Shown here piece after piece: positions 8,512 to 17,496 of a stretch of 64,000 nucleotides of DNA (the stretch's first letter is position 1; the number at the start of each line of letters is the position of its first letter). The notes under the pieces were generated by a model. That model made no database searches, was not told the origin of the DNA, and saw only the letters and a program-made list of their open reading frames with translations. The stretch comes from Chitinophaga pinensis (GTDB lineage: Bacteria > Bacteroidota > Bacteroidia > Chitinophagales > CAIOSU01). The DNA is taken from positions 62,001 through 126,000 of the forward strand of contig CAMDKI010000008.1 of assembly GCA_945901065.1 (NCBI GenBank), written 5' to 3'. The position numbers and the translations under genes were made by a program.

Positions 8512-9819
8512 CTAGGCGTCTGATTTAAGCACCTTAAGCTTCACAGTATTAATGCGCGTGTCGCTAACGCTGATCATTTTGAACTGAAAACGGCCGATAA
8601 TAATCAATTCATCCATCTCTGGTATGTCTTCGTGGTTTGATACCACAAACCCCGAAAGTGTTTCGTAATCGCCTTCTGGTAGGTCGAGGTCATACTTTTC
8701 GTTTAGGTAATCTATTTCTAGCCTGCCCGAGAAAATATATTCGTCGCCGGCTATTTGGCGCTCAATAAAATCCTCTGAATCGTGCTCGTCATTTATTTCC
8801 CCAAATATTTCTTCCAAAATATCTTCGAGAGTAACTATGCCTGCCGTGCCGCCAAACTCATCGACCACCCAAGCAATGCTTTTATGCTCCTTGGTAAAAT
8901 GGTTGAGCAAGCTGCGTGCGCCCATGCTTTCCGGTATCACTTTTATCGGAAAAAGTAGCTCGCGTATGCTATCTGGGCCCTTTAGCAAATCGAAGTGATG
9001 CACGTATCCTAAAATGTGATCTATATCCTCCTCATAAACAATCAGTTTAGAGTGCTTTGATTGCAAGAATTTGTCCTTGAGATCTTCAATAGTATCTGAT
9101 ACCTCTACGGCCTCAATTTCGGTGCGGGGCACCATGCACTCGCGCACTTTTACCTCGGTAAGCGACATGGCACGTTCAAATATATCAGTATTTAGTTGCT
9201 CATCATCTTCTTCTTTGTCGTTGCGAACAAACTGCTTTATAAAGTCTTCTAAATCAACTTTGCCGTAAATTGGCACATTGTTCTTGGTATTTACTTTTAG
9301 TAGCTTTTCTAAGAACAAATGCGACAACCAAGTGATGAACATAACTGGCCACCGGAGCAAAAAATCGACCACTAGCATGGGTAAGGCCATAACTTGAAGT
9401 GCACCCTCGGGGTTGATTCGAAAAACGGTTTTGGGCAAAAACTCTCCGAAAATAAGTACCAATATGGTAGTAAAAATGGTTTGTATTATCAGCACCAACG
9501 CTTGGTAATCATGCCCAGCTGCCCCAAACCATGATTGCAATTGGGCTTCAATACTTGGCTCTAACAATGGTGCGGTTATCATACCAAGGAAGATAAGTGC
9601 AATATTGTTGCCCAATAGGGTCATTCCCAAAAAGCGAGATGGGTCGTTTACGAATTTGGCAATAGTACCGCTAGCAAATCCCCCTTGCGATTTCAAGAGC
9701 TCCAATTTGAGCTTATTGGCACTGATAAAAGCCATCTCAACACCCGAAAAAAAGGCCGAGAACAATAGGGCTATGATAATTAGTACTATGTCGATTTCCA
9801 AAGTGGTGTTAAGATACAA
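8512..9819 (-). CDS. CNNM/DUF21-CBS-CorC_HlyC membrane protein
   Basis: A 435-residue protein of the 'hemolysin C/CorC' superfamily. The order is a DUF21 (CNNM) transmembrane domain with 4 helices at about 10-165 (FSAFFSGVEMAFISANKLKL, FGEFLPKTVF), tandem CBS domains at about 205-330 (MVPRTEIEAVEV, WVVDEFGGTAGIVTLEDILE), and a C-terminal CorC_HlyC domain at about 345-430 (GDYETLSGFVVSNHEDIP). Homologues are Mg2+/Co2+ efflux-related; in Bacteroidota the group includes GldE. The gene is 21 bp downstream of the two-helix membrane protein gene and in the same unit as lptC. Metal transport is the family expectation, not shown here; despite the family name it is not expected to be a toxin. Confidence 0.9.
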   Translation of the reverse strand: MYLNTTLEIDIVLIIIALLFSAFFSGVEMAFISANKLKLELLKSQGGFASGTIAKFVNDPSRFLGMTLLGNNIALIFLGMITAPLLEPSIEAQLQSWFGAAGHDYQALVLIIQTIFTTILVLIFGEFLPKTVFRINPEGALQVMALPMLVVDFLLRWPVMFITWLSHLFLEKLLKVNTKNNVPIYGKVDLEDFIKQFVRNDKEEDDEQLNTDIFERAMSLTEVKVRECMVPRTEIEAVEVSDTIEDLKDKFLQSKHSKLIVYEEDIDHILGYVHHFDLLKGPDSIRELLFPIKVIPESMGARSLLNHFTKEHKSIAWVVDEFGGTAGIVTLEDILEEIFGEINDEHDSEDFIERQIAGDEYIFSGRLEIDYLNEKYDLDLPEGDYETLSGFVVSNHEDIPEMDELIIIGRFQFKMISVSDTRINTVKLKVLKSDA

Positions 9820-9840
9820 GTTAAAACTAACTCTTTAAGT

Positions 9841-10065
9841 TTACTTTTCGTCTCTGTTTGCACGGTCTTGAAAACGCCTGCTGCGCCGCGCTCCAAAAAT
9901 AAACATTACCACAAACAATGAGCAAATTATATAAAACATAGGGCTATTGCCCGTTTCAGCAGGTTGTTCGCTGCGTAGCATACCCAACATACCATAGGCA
10001 AACAAGCCGATAGCAAGCAAATAGGCTGGTATATCAAATATCCTATTCCACATTGGGGTCGTCAA
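9841..10065 (-). CDS. Small two-helix membrane protein, unknown function
   Basis: A 74-residue protein with two hydrophobic helices (about 11-29, IPAYLLAIGLFAYGMLGML; and 44-60, FYIICSLFVVMFIFGAR), a short polar loop, and a strongly basic C-terminal tail (RRSRRFQDRANRDEK). The start overlaps the 3' end of lptC by 23 bp, which argues for translational coupling and that the gene is real. I recognise similar small proteins between lptC and the CorC-type gene in Bacteroidota but know of no assigned function. Confidence 0.75.
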   Translation of the reverse strand: MTTPMWNRIFDIPAYLLAIGLFAYGMLGMLRSEQPAETGNSPMFYIICSLFVVMFIFGARRSRRFQDRANRDEK

Positions 10066-10615
10066 TAGTGGTTATCATTTTCACGTTTCGCACGGTGTAT
10101 TCGCTAAAGTCTTCGTTGGCATCAAAGCCATAGCCAATAATTTCCTCGTCAATGGTGGTTACTTTTACAAACTTATCGGAAGTAATTTTTTTCGATTTTC
10201 GGCTCCACCATAGCTCCTCGCTATTCAACTTCTCGCCTTTGATGTTAATGAGCACCACATTGTCGCGCACCATAACTTCTTCCTTCTTTTCGTGCGAAAT
10301 GCCATACTTGGCACTCATTTTACTCTCAATTTCCATTTGGGCGTTGTAGTTGTATACCGTTAGCCCTTCTGGGTATTCCATAAAGTCATCGTTGTCTTTA
10401 GTGCCTCTAATCAGCATTGGGGCAATAATTCGGGCCTTAATTTGGCCCATTTCGCTATACACTACTTCTACTTCGCGGGCTATTTCTAGGTTAGCCGCTT
10501 CATTGGGCACTAGCTCTTCTATTTTGGTATCTTCGGCACTACAGCCCACCAACAAGCCTGCCAATGTTAGCATGCAACAAAAAGACAAAAATCGACTGTT
10601 TTTGAAGCGTATCAA
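10043..10615 (-). CDS. lptC: LptC, LPS export periplasmic lipoprotein-like protein
   Basis: With a TTG start at 10615 the product is 190 residues and begins LIRFKNSRFL, a basic-hydrophobic signal ending in the lipobox LVGC, so it is probably lipidated at that cysteine. An ATG at 10678 would give 211 residues, but it puts an extra hydrophobic stretch and an intergenic heptad repeat in the coding region, so I prefer TTG. The mature part is the beta-jellyroll typical of LptC/OstA (MGQIKARIIAPML, YGISHEKKEEVMVRDNVVLI). LptC hands LPS from the LptBFG extractor to LptA. The gene lies between the TPR protein and the CorC-type gene and overlaps the next gene by 23 bp. Confidence 0.85.
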   Translation of the reverse strand: MIRFKNSRFLSFCCMLTLAGLLVGCSAEDTKIEELVPNEAANLEIAREVEVVYSEMGQIKARIIAPMLIRGTKDNDDFMEYPEGLTVYNYNAQMEIESKMSAKYGISHEKKEEVMVRDNVVLINIKGEKLNSEELWWSRKSKKITSDKFVKVTTIDEEIIGYGFDANEDFSEYTVRNVKMITTIDDPNVE

Positions 10616-10752
10616 GTAATGAGTATCTAGTATCAAGTACAAAATAATGAATCCCTTTAAAATAAAAGGCAAAAACACAATGCATCCATGTGCTTTGTGC
10701 CTCTACGATTTATAAATAACGTTACCAAAAATGGGTATCTAGTATCTATTTT
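10613..10752. repeat. Intergenic heptad repeats, TATCAAG/TATCTAG type
   Basis: Two short patches, 10613-10642 and 10731-10752, carry degenerate units of the form GTATCTA/GTATCAA at 7-bp spacing. They lie between the TPR gene and lptC. The same unit family occurs as an inverted pair at 18784-18914. The first patch overlaps the alternative upstream start region of lptC, which is one reason for choosing the shorter reading. Confidence 0.6.
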
Positions 10753-10787
10753 CTCTTGAAGCAATCTTGTGCTACTTTATACTAAAC

Positions 10788-12116
10788 TTAGTCGTTCAAG
10801 CAGCGCACTATGGTAGTTTCGTTTATCCAACAACCTACTTTAAATGCGTCTCCGTCTTTCAAGTTGCGGAAAAAACATTCGCCTTTAGCGGGCATATCCT
10901 GCTTGGCATCGGTAATTTTTTTATTCGCTTCAGCGGTTACGGAAGGGTCAATTGATTTTGCTTTCTCATACATATCAAGAGCAACCCAAACAATTACTTG
11001 ACTCTCGAAACCGGTACCTGAGCTGCAAAGCTTACCGCTAGCCTGATACAAGTCGCCGATAAACAAATACGGATTACCACTAGGCTTCAATTGCACCGAC
11101 TTAATGGCACTAGCGCGGGCACTACTAAAGTCGCCGTTACGTTGCTGTATTTTGGCAATCTCCAAGTAGTATTTGGCCTTACTTTCGTTATCAGATGATA
11201 GTTCGAGCGCTTTGTTGGCATACGTCAATGCCTCGTCGTACTTTCCATCGTTGTAAGCACTATAGTATAGTATGCGATAAATGCTTTCGCTAGGCTTTTG
11301 CAACAACAATTTCTCGGCTACTTCCAAAAACAAAGGGTCGCTGGTGCAACGGAGGCTATACAATTGCTTAAACAACTTGCCAATAACCGCTGTGTCATTC
11401 GGGCTGGCATCGTATTGTTTTCGCAGAATAGGCTTAATCACTTCGCAACTCAAAAACGGGCCCATCCGCTCAGTTATTTGGGCAAGTGCGGCATTGTATT
11501 TAGCGGCTTTGTTGCTTGCGGCGTTGCGTTCTACCAATTCTACCACTTTCATGTACCTATTAACCATGGCAATGGTATCCAATTCACCCTTTATCAGCGA
11601 CTTTTCTACAGTAATCATGTACGGGAACAGCAACAAATCTTCGATTTTGTCGCCTTCTTTCTCCAAAGCGGTGTCAAAAGCTTTCAAGGTGCCAGATACA
11701 TTGGCAGGGGTAAGCGAGTACATGTCGTAAGCCTTACGACCATAGCCTGCGCCAAAACAACGGATACGGCCATCGTACATTTTAAGGATTGCATTTACAT
11801 ACTCTTGCTTCTGGGCAGCATCGGTGCTTTTGCTAAGCAAGTCTTTGTAAATATATACCCCATCAACATAGGTGGTTTGACGTGCACCAGGTGCAAGGTC
11901 TATTAAGGTTTTTAAATACGGCAAGGCACCTTTATAATTACCTTGTTTCATAAATTCGCGGTACAACGTGTAAGCTTCTTGAGCCTTATCGGGCTCAGCG
12001 CCCCACTCGGGAGTACATGGCACTTCGTTTTGTGCCAAAGCAGCATGGAAACCCATCGTTCCCAATATCATTACTACAGCAATTACAAAATGTTTCAAAG
12101 CTGTTGTTTTACTCAA
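10788..12116 (-). CDS. Exported TPR protein
   Basis: A 442-residue protein with a signal peptide (about 1-28, ending FHAALAQ) and helical repeats. One typical TPR is visible at about 290-325 (YNDGKYDEALTYANKALELS), followed by a second (YLEIAKIQQRNGDFSSARASAIKSV). The N-terminal part (QEAYTLYREFMKQGNYKGALPYLKTLIDLAP) is also TPR-like. Conserved cysteines near the start (VPCTPEW) and the end suggest a periplasmic location with disulphides. It lies 16 bp downstream of the beta-barrel gene and upstream of lptC. TPR proteins in this position may act as scaffolds in outer-membrane biogenesis, but no specific role is established. Confidence 0.82.
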   Translation of the reverse strand: MSKTTALKHFVIAVVMILGTMGFHAALAQNEVPCTPEWGAEPDKAQEAYTLYREFMKQGNYKGALPYLKTLIDLAPGARQTTYVDGVYIYKDLLSKSTDAAQKQEYVNAILKMYDGRIRCFGAGYGRKAYDMYSLTPANVSGTLKAFDTALEKEGDKIEDLLLFPYMITVEKSLIKGELDTIAMVNRYMKVVELVERNAASNKAAKYNAALAQITERMGPFLSCEVIKPILRKQYDASPNDTAVIGKLFKQLYSLRCTSDPLFLEVAEKLLLQKPSESIYRILYYSAYNDGKYDEALTYANKALELSSDNESKAKYYLEIAKIQQRNGDFSSARASAIKSVQLKPSGNPYLFIGDLYQASGKLCSSGTGFESQVIVWVALDMYEKAKSIDPSVTAEANKKITDAKQDMPAKGECFFRNLKDGDAFKVGCWINETTIVRCLND

Positions 12117-12132
12117 AATTGAGTTTTAGTGT

Positions 12133-13485
12133 TTACTGGTATTTCGATTTCTTAAACCAGTTGTCGTATCCAGCGCTTGCGTTTAGCAAAATGCCAATAG
12201 ATACCTTTACAAAAGTTTCCTGTAGCAGTCCATTACTTGTTGTGCCCCGAGAGCCGGCCGCAAAGCCAATGTTCAGTCTTTCTTCACCTTTTCCTTTTGG
12301 TTTCAATGGTATACCTAAACCAAAAGTCATGCCGTATTCTACAATGCTCTTATTGCTTATACTTAAATGCCCGCTATCGTAGTATCCGCCTAGGCGGTAC
12401 CTAGTGCGCCTCACAAAGCCTTTGCCACTTATATTGGGACACAGCTCAATACCACCACCAAAACGGAAACTGTTTTGCAATGGTTCGCCACCCGAAAGAC
12501 TATTAAAGCCGTTCCAGAAAGTATATTTTAGGTCCAAACCAACGGTCCATCTAATATCGTCGCCCAAAGTTGCACCTAACCCAAACTGCGCAGGTAGCCG
12601 TAATTTCAGCTTTGTATCGTCGGTGCTGCTTACCGTATCTACAGTCACTACGCTGCTGCCCGAAATATAAAACCTGTCGAATGTGCTGCTAATATTGCTG
12701 CTAATGTTGCTAGGCGAACCGCCATATGCGCCCACGGTTAGGTACAAATGCTTTTTGTTCTGCTCGGCTTCAATTTGTATTGGGTCGGTTAACAACGTAT
12801 CGGGGCAAGAAAAGCAAGTTCTATATTGGGCACCCACTGTTACTACCACATCGCTTACCCTTAGGGTGCTATTACGCCTTGCGCTTAAAGAGTTGCCCCC
12901 ATCTGATAGGGTCAACACTTCGCCATATCGCAACTGACCAAAGCGGTAGGCCACATTAGTACCAAATGACAAAACATTGCGGAAATTGATAATAGTGGCT
13001 TTTGAATAACCCAAATAGAAATCGTAGGTACGGCCTTTGCCGCTATACAACCGGGTATAGTCGTTGCCCAACGAGTCGGTGGTGCTCGATTGTAAATCGT
13101 AGCGCATGCTGCTAAATGGCACTAAACCAAAACTGATACCTTGGTTTTTGCCCAATGGGAACGCCATAGCTACATAATCCAAGAAAGCATCGCCGGTTTG
13201 GTATTTGCTATTTGTTGTTTGCAACCACTTGGTAGTGGAGTTTAAACCGATCTCGAAAGTGGCATACCGAATAAAGGAATATGAAGCCGGGTTAACTGCG
13301 TTGATGTTATACTTATCGCGATATGCTGCTGATAATCCACCCAATGACCGTGAGGCCGCGAAGTCTGGCGAAGAAATATCGCCAATGCCATACCTAGAGT
13401 ATGGCGAAACCTCTTGTGCCTGAGCGCTGATGCTGACTATAGCCAACAACATTAAAGCCCAAAATTTAATGGCGCAAGCCTGCAT
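12133..13485 (-). CDS. Outer-membrane beta-barrel protein
   Basis: A 450-residue protein with a signal peptide (about 1-23, ending SISAQAQ) and a mature start, EVSPYSRYGIGDI, that I recognise from a conserved Bacteroidota outer-membrane family. Alternating amphipathic strands run through the whole length (YDFYLGYSKATIINF, WTVGLDLKYTFWNGF, TRYRLGGYYDSGHL). NPASYSF near residue 60 is reminiscent of the FadL/OmpP1 family. The start codon lies within coaX (20-bp overlap), so it is probably translationally coupled to pantothenate kinase. It may be a channel for hydrophobic or small substrates; the substrate is unknown. Confidence 0.82.
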   Translation of the reverse strand: MQACAIKFWALMLLAIVSISAQAQEVSPYSRYGIGDISSPDFAASRSLGGLSAAYRDKYNINAVNPASYSFIRYATFEIGLNSTTKWLQTTNSKYQTGDAFLDYVAMAFPLGKNQGISFGLVPFSSMRYDLQSSTTDSLGNDYTRLYSGKGRTYDFYLGYSKATIINFRNVLSFGTNVAYRFGQLRYGEVLTLSDGGNSLSARRNSTLRVSDVVVTVGAQYRTCFSCPDTLLTDPIQIEAEQNKKHLYLTVGAYGGSPSNISSNISSTFDRFYISGSSVVTVDTVSSTDDTKLKLRLPAQFGLGATLGDDIRWTVGLDLKYTFWNGFNSLSGGEPLQNSFRFGGGIELCPNISGKGFVRRTRYRLGGYYDSGHLSISNKSIVEYGMTFGLGIPLKPKGKGEERLNIGFAAGSRGTTSNGLLQETFVKVSIGILLNASAGYDNWFKKSKYQ

Positions 13486-14200
13486 TATAGAGTAGGATTT
13501 TGTTTAAACCGAATAAAACTAGGTTCGGGACGACAAAGATGGGACTTTTCAAATAAGATTCAAAGAATCGCGCATCACCGCCCGTAACCAATACCCGCAA
13601 ATCAGGATACATCTCTCTGTAACGGGAAATAATATGGTTTATTTCGCCAGCCGTGCCATTTATAACACCGCTAAGCATACTTTCGGTGGTATTGCCCCCT
13701 ATAAGGTAGTCTATATCCTGTTTTTTGAGGTATGGCAGCTTGCCCGTGTACTTGCGCAATGCCTTAAAACGGATACGCATACCTGGTGAAATACCTCCCC
13801 CAAAATATTCCAAATCTTTATTTACCCATTCGTAAGTAATGCAAGTTCCAGCATCAATTACCAATATGTCTTCCCCCGGGTATAAGGCAGTAGCGCCTGC
13901 TACGGCTGCTAGCCTATCTAAGCCCAAGGTTTTTGGGGTCTTATATCGGTTAACAATAGGTGTTGGCGTATCGTGGTTGAGCACCATATAGTTCGAGCGC
14001 TCACGAATGTAGTGTTCCGTTTTGGGTATATCTCCCGAAACGTCGCTCATAATTACATCAGTTATTTGCGGGTAGCGGGCATAAATATCTTTCAAATTAT
14101 CCAAGTGGAAATGCTTATAAGCATAGCTCCACAATTGCTCTTCGCCATCAAACACGGCCACTTTGGTGTACTTGTTGCCAATATCAATAGCTAAGTTCAT
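13466..14200 (-). CDS. coaX: Type III pantothenate kinase
   Basis: A 244-residue ASKHA-fold kinase that phosphorylates pantothenate with ATP in the first step of coenzyme A synthesis; type III enzymes are not feedback-inhibited by CoA. Visible motifs are the N-terminal phosphate loop MNLAIDIGNKYTKVAVFDG, then PKTLGLDRLAAV, then the DAGTCITYE catalytic strand, GGGISPGMRIR, and the C-terminal VLVTGGDA. The length is typical. The start overlaps the upstream Rossmann gene by 4 bp (ATGA arrangement) and the 3' end overlaps the beta-barrel gene by 20 bp. The pairing with the outer-membrane gene recurs in Bacteroidota and seems to be genomic convenience rather than pathway logic. Confidence 0.95.
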   Translation of the reverse strand: MNLAIDIGNKYTKVAVFDGEEQLWSYAYKHFHLDNLKDIYARYPQITDVIMSDVSGDIPKTEHYIRERSNYMVLNHDTPTPIVNRYKTPKTLGLDRLAAVAGATALYPGEDILVIDAGTCITYEWVNKDLEYFGGGISPGMRIRFKALRKYTGKLPYLKKQDIDYLIGGNTTESMLSGVINGTAGEINHIISRYREMYPDLRVLVTGGDARFFESYLKSPIFVVPNLVLFGLNKILLYNAGLRH

Positions 14201-14886
14201 GCTTGGGCGTGTTTGTCGTGTAAGGCCTGTATGGCATCGCTTAGGTGTGTTTGGATACCATGTTGCTGTTCGGTGGCCAACTGCACCATGGCAAAAGCAA
14301 CGGCATCGGCTTCAATGGCTCTGTACTTTTTCAACGGACCTTGCATTAAAAAGCTTAACGCAGTCATAACTGTTTCGCCAACCTTTTCTCCTAATCGGCT
14401 TTCATTGCGGTTGCCCAGCAATAAGCTAGGTTGTAAAATGTACAGGGTAGGGTAGCCCAGCGCTTTTAGGTCGCGCTCCACCTCGCCTTTGGTTTTGCTG
14501 TAAAATACTGGCGAGTTTTTATCGGCACCCAACGAGCTTACCAGCAAGTATTGCGTAGCACCCTGTTGTAAAGCTATTTTACCCGCAGCCAAAGGATAAT
14601 AATAATCTACCTTCTTGAAGTTCTCTTTAGTTTTTGCCACCTTAATGGTAGTACCTAAGCAGCAAAACACATCGTCGCCTTTTAAGGCTTCGGCATAATC
14701 TTCCAAATGGTCGAAATCAACTAATATCTGCGCAAGCTTTTCGTTTATGATGGGCAATTTTTTGCGAACCAAGCACACTACCTTGCTGTAACGAGGGCTT
14801 TTGAGCAAATACTGCAAGCAATGCCCACCTATGAGGCCTGTAGCGCCCAGTAGTATTGCGGTTTTACCCATAACGGTATTGGTCAT
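14197..14886 (-). CDS. NAD(P)H-binding atypical SDR (HTATIP2/YwnB-like)
   Basis: A 229-residue Rossmann protein. The dinucleotide-binding loop is GATGLIGGHCLQYLL at about 14-28. Then come VFCCLGTTIKVA, a KVDYYYPLAAGKIAL segment, YLLVSSLGADKNSP and FYSKTKGEVERDLKALGYPTLYILQPSLLLG, which together define the atypical SDR/HTATIP2 family. It has YSKTKGE, with tyrosine and lysine four apart as in the SDR active site. The substrate is unknown. It overlaps coaX by 4 bp and opens the minus-strand envelope run. A heptad-repeat hairpin lies just upstream. Confidence 0.85.
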   Translation of the reverse strand: MTNTVMGKTAILLGATGLIGGHCLQYLLKSPRYSKVVCLVRKKLPIINEKLAQILVDFDHLEDYAEALKGDDVFCCLGTTIKVAKTKENFKKVDYYYPLAAGKIALQQGATQYLLVSSLGADKNSPVFYSKTKGEVERDLKALGYPTLYILQPSLLLGNRNESRLGEKVGETVMTALSFLMQGPLKKYRAIEADAVAFAMVQLATEQQHGIQTHLSDAIQALHDKHAQA

Positions 14887-14924
14887 GTATTGTATCCAAT
14901 GGTTGGGGCAAAGGTAATTATTTT

Positions 14925-15021
14925 AGTTGCGGGTTGCGAGTTACGGGTTTACAGTTCAATATTAAGGCTAAAAAACAGCTTCAGCCAACAACTCGGAACC
15001 CGTAACTCCTAACTAGCAACT
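14925..15021. repeat. Inverted pair of GTTRCGR heptad repeats
   Basis: The left arm at 14925-14950 and the right arm at 14997-15021 are built from the 7-bp unit GTTRCGR. Over 25 aligned positions the arms are complementary at 21. The spacer is about 46 bp. The element lies between the end of the alcohol dehydrogenase gene and the start of the NAD(P)-binding gene, both on the minus strand, so it could act as a transcript hairpin. The same unit recurs at 27888-27920, 28391-28423 and 29183-29280. Confidence 0.75.
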
Positions 15022-15024
15022 GGT

Positions 15025-16065
15025 TTAAACCGTTGCCATATCAATTACAAACCTATAGCGCACATCGCTTTTCAATACACGCTCGTATGCCTCGTTGATG
15101 TAGTTGATGGGGATGATTTCGCTGTCGGAAACAATGCCATGCTCGGCGCAATAGTCCAACATTTCTTGGGTTTCCTTGATACCTCCTATTAATGAGCCCA
15201 CCAAACGGCGACGTTTCATTACCAAAGCACCACTCGGTATTGGAGATGGCACCGGTGGTATACCTAATAATATCATGGTACCATCTACTTTCAACAGTTG
15301 CAGGTAGCTAGCTATGTCGTGCTGTGCACTTACTGTATCGATAATAAAATCGAAGCTATTTTTCAAACTGGCAAACTGCGCCGCATCCTTGGTTACTGCA
15401 AAATGATGTGCCCCGAGGTCTTTGGCGTCCTGCTCTTTGCTTGGCGAAGTACTTAAAACAGTTACTTCAGCACCTAACGATACGCCTAACTTAACTGCCA
15501 TGTGGCCCAAACCACCCAAACCAACAACGGCCAGTTTGTGTCCGTTGCCTACTTTCCACTCCTGTAACGGCGACCAAGTGGTAATGCCTGCACAAAGCAG
15601 TGGCGCTACCCTTGCCAAATCAAGCTTAGCCGATACCTTGAGGGTGTATTGCTCATCAATGGTAATGAAGTTGCTGTAGCCACCGTAAGTGGGGTTGCCT
15701 TGCTTGTCTTTGCTATTGTAAGTGCCCACCATACCTACTTCGCAGTATTGCTCAAGCCCTTTTTGACAACTTGGGCATGTACGGCAACTATCCACAAAAC
15801 AGCCTACTCCGGCCAAATCGCCTAAAGCAAACTTGGTTACTTCGCTACCTACTTTGGTTATTTGGCCTACAATTTCATGGCCTGGCACCATCGGGTAAAT
15901 ACCTTTGCCCCACTCGTCGCGTACTTGGTGTATATCGCTATGGCATACGCCGCAATATTTTATGTCAATCAACACTTCCTTTGGTCCTGGCTCACGGCGC
16001 TCAAAACTAAATGGTTGTAAAGGCACACTTGGTGCTGGGGCTGCAAATCCTTTAGCTGGTATCAT
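15025..16065 (-). CDS. NAD(P)-dependent zinc alcohol dehydrogenase (YahK/CAD type)
   Basis: A 346-residue medium-chain dehydrogenase/reductase. The catalytic zinc ligands are seen in YCGVCHSDIH and GHEIVG, and the structural-zinc loop has four cysteines (CRTCPSCQKGLEQYC). The cofactor loop GLGGLGHMAVKLG is at about 180, and the following VLSTSPSKE, with a serine rather than an acidic residue, favours NADP(H). This matches the cinnamyl-alcohol-dehydrogenase/YahK subgroup, which reduces broad-range aldehydes. It stands alone, with a heptad hairpin on its 3' side and a 339-bp gene-free region upstream. The physiological substrate is not evident. Confidence 0.93.
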   Translation of the reverse strand: MIPAKGFAAPAPSVPLQPFSFERREPGPKEVLIDIKYCGVCHSDIHQVRDEWGKGIYPMVPGHEIVGQITKVGSEVTKFALGDLAGVGCFVDSCRTCPSCQKGLEQYCEVGMVGTYNSKDKQGNPTYGGYSNFITIDEQYTLKVSAKLDLARVAPLLCAGITTWSPLQEWKVGNGHKLAVVGLGGLGHMAVKLGVSLGAEVTVLSTSPSKEQDAKDLGAHHFAVTKDAAQFASLKNSFDFIIDTVSAQHDIASYLQLLKVDGTMILLGIPPVPSPIPSGALVMKRRRLVGSLIGGIKETQEMLDYCAEHGIVSDSEIIPINYINEAYERVLKSDVRYRFVIDMATV

Positions 16066-16404
16066 GGTATAGGGTATTATTGGTCTGCTGTGCCAACAAT
16101 GATACAGTTTTTTTGTTTTAACTGCTCAAATCATTGCAGGCTTGTAAAGCAACTCAGCCTATAATGCAGCCCAATAAATAACTGAACCTTTAGCTGCCAT
16201 GGGCAGCATACCTAAAACAAACGAATTAAAGCATATTTAATTTTCAAGGCCCCTACAGTCTTCGCGTTACAATGGTAACATTGACATAAAAAATCAAGTG
16301 CGATTGTTAATCGTAATGTTCTACTGGTTATCTCCATAAAAAGCTATTTAAGGCATATCCAACTAGTCTCCCTATCTTTACCCCACAAAAAACATTCATC
16401 CTAG
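16066..16404. other. Gene-free divergent region
   Basis: This is the divergent region between the alcohol dehydrogenase (minus) and the SRPBCC gene (plus). A possible -7 box, TATCTTTA at 16373-16380, lies 24 bp upstream of the ATG at 16405 and deviates from TAnnTTTG only at the last base. I see no convincing operator, hairpin or small ORF in the rest. Confidence 0.5.
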
Positions 16405-16941
16405 ATGAAACGCTGGCACTATATTGCCGTTGGCCTGAGTGTGGCTATCATTACGTTGTCGCTTATTGGCTTTTTGTTGCCCAATAGCTACCGTGTTGAG
16501 CGGGCCATATCTATTAACGCACCTACCGAAACGGTGTATGCAACCATTAGCGACCTGAATACTTGGCCCGATTGGAGCCCATGGCAAAAAGGCGACGACA
16601 CTACGCTTGTTTTCACCTTTACAGGCGAAGTGGGTACGGTAGGCAGCAACCTCAGCTGGCAAGGCGATAAAGTAGGTGCTGCCGATATTGCCTTAACCAG
16701 AACGAATCCTTTGGACGGTGTAGCGTATACCCTTTCGACAGATGGAATACCATTGGCGGAAGGTAAAATTCGCTTTTTGGACAAAGGAACCGAGCGCACC
16801 CGTGTAGCATTTGAATATAGTGCCACCTTGGGCTGGAACCCCGTGCTGCGATTTGCGGGCCTTTTTGCCGAAGGAAAAATTGGCCCAGAATTTGAAACGG
16901 CCCTCTTACGATTGAAAACCCAATTGGAAACTCAACCTTAA
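16405..16941 (+). CDS. Membrane-anchored SRPBCC (polyketide cyclase-like) protein
   Basis: A 178-residue protein. Residues 6-27 form one membrane helix (IAVGLSVAIITLSLIGFLL). The rest is a START/SRPBCC hydrophobic-cavity domain beginning YRVERAISINAPTETVYATISDLNTWPDWSPW, the usual signature of the 'polyketide cyclase/dehydrase' group, and ending in a long C-terminal helix (GPEFETALLRLKTQLE). The ligand is unknown. The next gene begins 9 bp after the stop on the same strand, so they are probably co-transcribed. Confidence 0.85.
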   Translation: MKRWHYIAVGLSVAIITLSLIGFLLPNSYRVERAISINAPTETVYATISDLNTWPDWSPWQKGDDTTLVFTFTGEVGTVGSNLSWQGDKVGAADIALTRTNPLDGVAYTLSTDGIPLAEGKIRFLDKGTERTRVAFEYSATLGWNPVLRFAGLFAEGKIGPEFETALLRLKTQLETQP

Positions 16942-16950
16942 CCCAGCCTT

Positions 16951-17493
16951 ATGGCCTATCTTAAATTAGTCTTTTTGATTTTGGTTGCTAATGTTGCCAT
17001 CGCACAAACCAAACCCGTTTTGCGCATGGTAGAACTTTACGAAAAAAAGGTAACGATAATGCTACCCGACGATTTTACGCCGATGCATTATGCGCAAGTT
17101 GCGTTGCGCTATGACCCTAAAAGCCCACCTGACTATGTTTACAGCGGGATTGATAAGAATGTAAATATTGCCTTTAGCAATAGCTACCAAATAGCCCCTA
17201 CCGATGAGGCAGGGATGAAAGAACTAATAAACAACTTAAAGGGTAGTTTAGAAAAAACGCATCCAGCTTTATTTTGGATAGGAACCAGTACCTCTATCCA
17301 AAGCGGCAAACCTGTGGGCAAGCTAGAATTTAAATCCCTATCGCCCGACAACTTACTGGTATACAACATACTTTACCTGCTCAATGTGAAAGACCAAGTA
17401 GTGGTAGCCAATTTCAGTTGTGAATGTAGCAGTGCAGATGCACTAGTAGCTACAGGTAAGCAAGTAATGGCGAGCATTAAATTATTAAAGTAA
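16951..17493 (+). CDS. Exported protein of unknown function
   Basis: A 180-residue protein with a clear signal peptide (about 1-18, LVFLILVANVAIAQ). The mature part begins with LYEKKVTIMLPDDFTPM and carries NFSCECSSADAL, with two cysteines, near the C-terminus. The layout (a short strand-rich protein describing a displacement from zero, then a C-terminal helix KQVMASIKLL) recalls small PsbP/DUF1795-like proteins, but I cannot assign it. It follows the SRPBCC gene by 9 bp and ends 3 bp before the convergent cytochrome b5-like gene. Confidence 0.7.
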   Translation: MAYLKLVFLILVANVAIAQTKPVLRMVELYEKKVTIMLPDDFTPMHYAQVALRYDPKSPPDYVYSGIDKNVNIAFSNSYQIAPTDEAGMKELINNLKGSLEKTHPALFWIGTSTSIQSGKPVGKLEFKSLSPDNLLVYNILYLLNVKDQVVVANFSCECSSADALVATGKQVMASIKLLK

Positions 17494-17496
17494 GCG

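Noticed and set aside
8512-9819. Hemolysin toxin
   Set aside because: The name is historical; DUF21-CBS-CorC architecture points to metal homeostasis or gliding-type roles.
11298-11906. 202-codon open frame opposite the TPR gene
   Set aside because: It is antisense to a gene with clear signal peptide and TPRs, and its translation shows no domain or signal.
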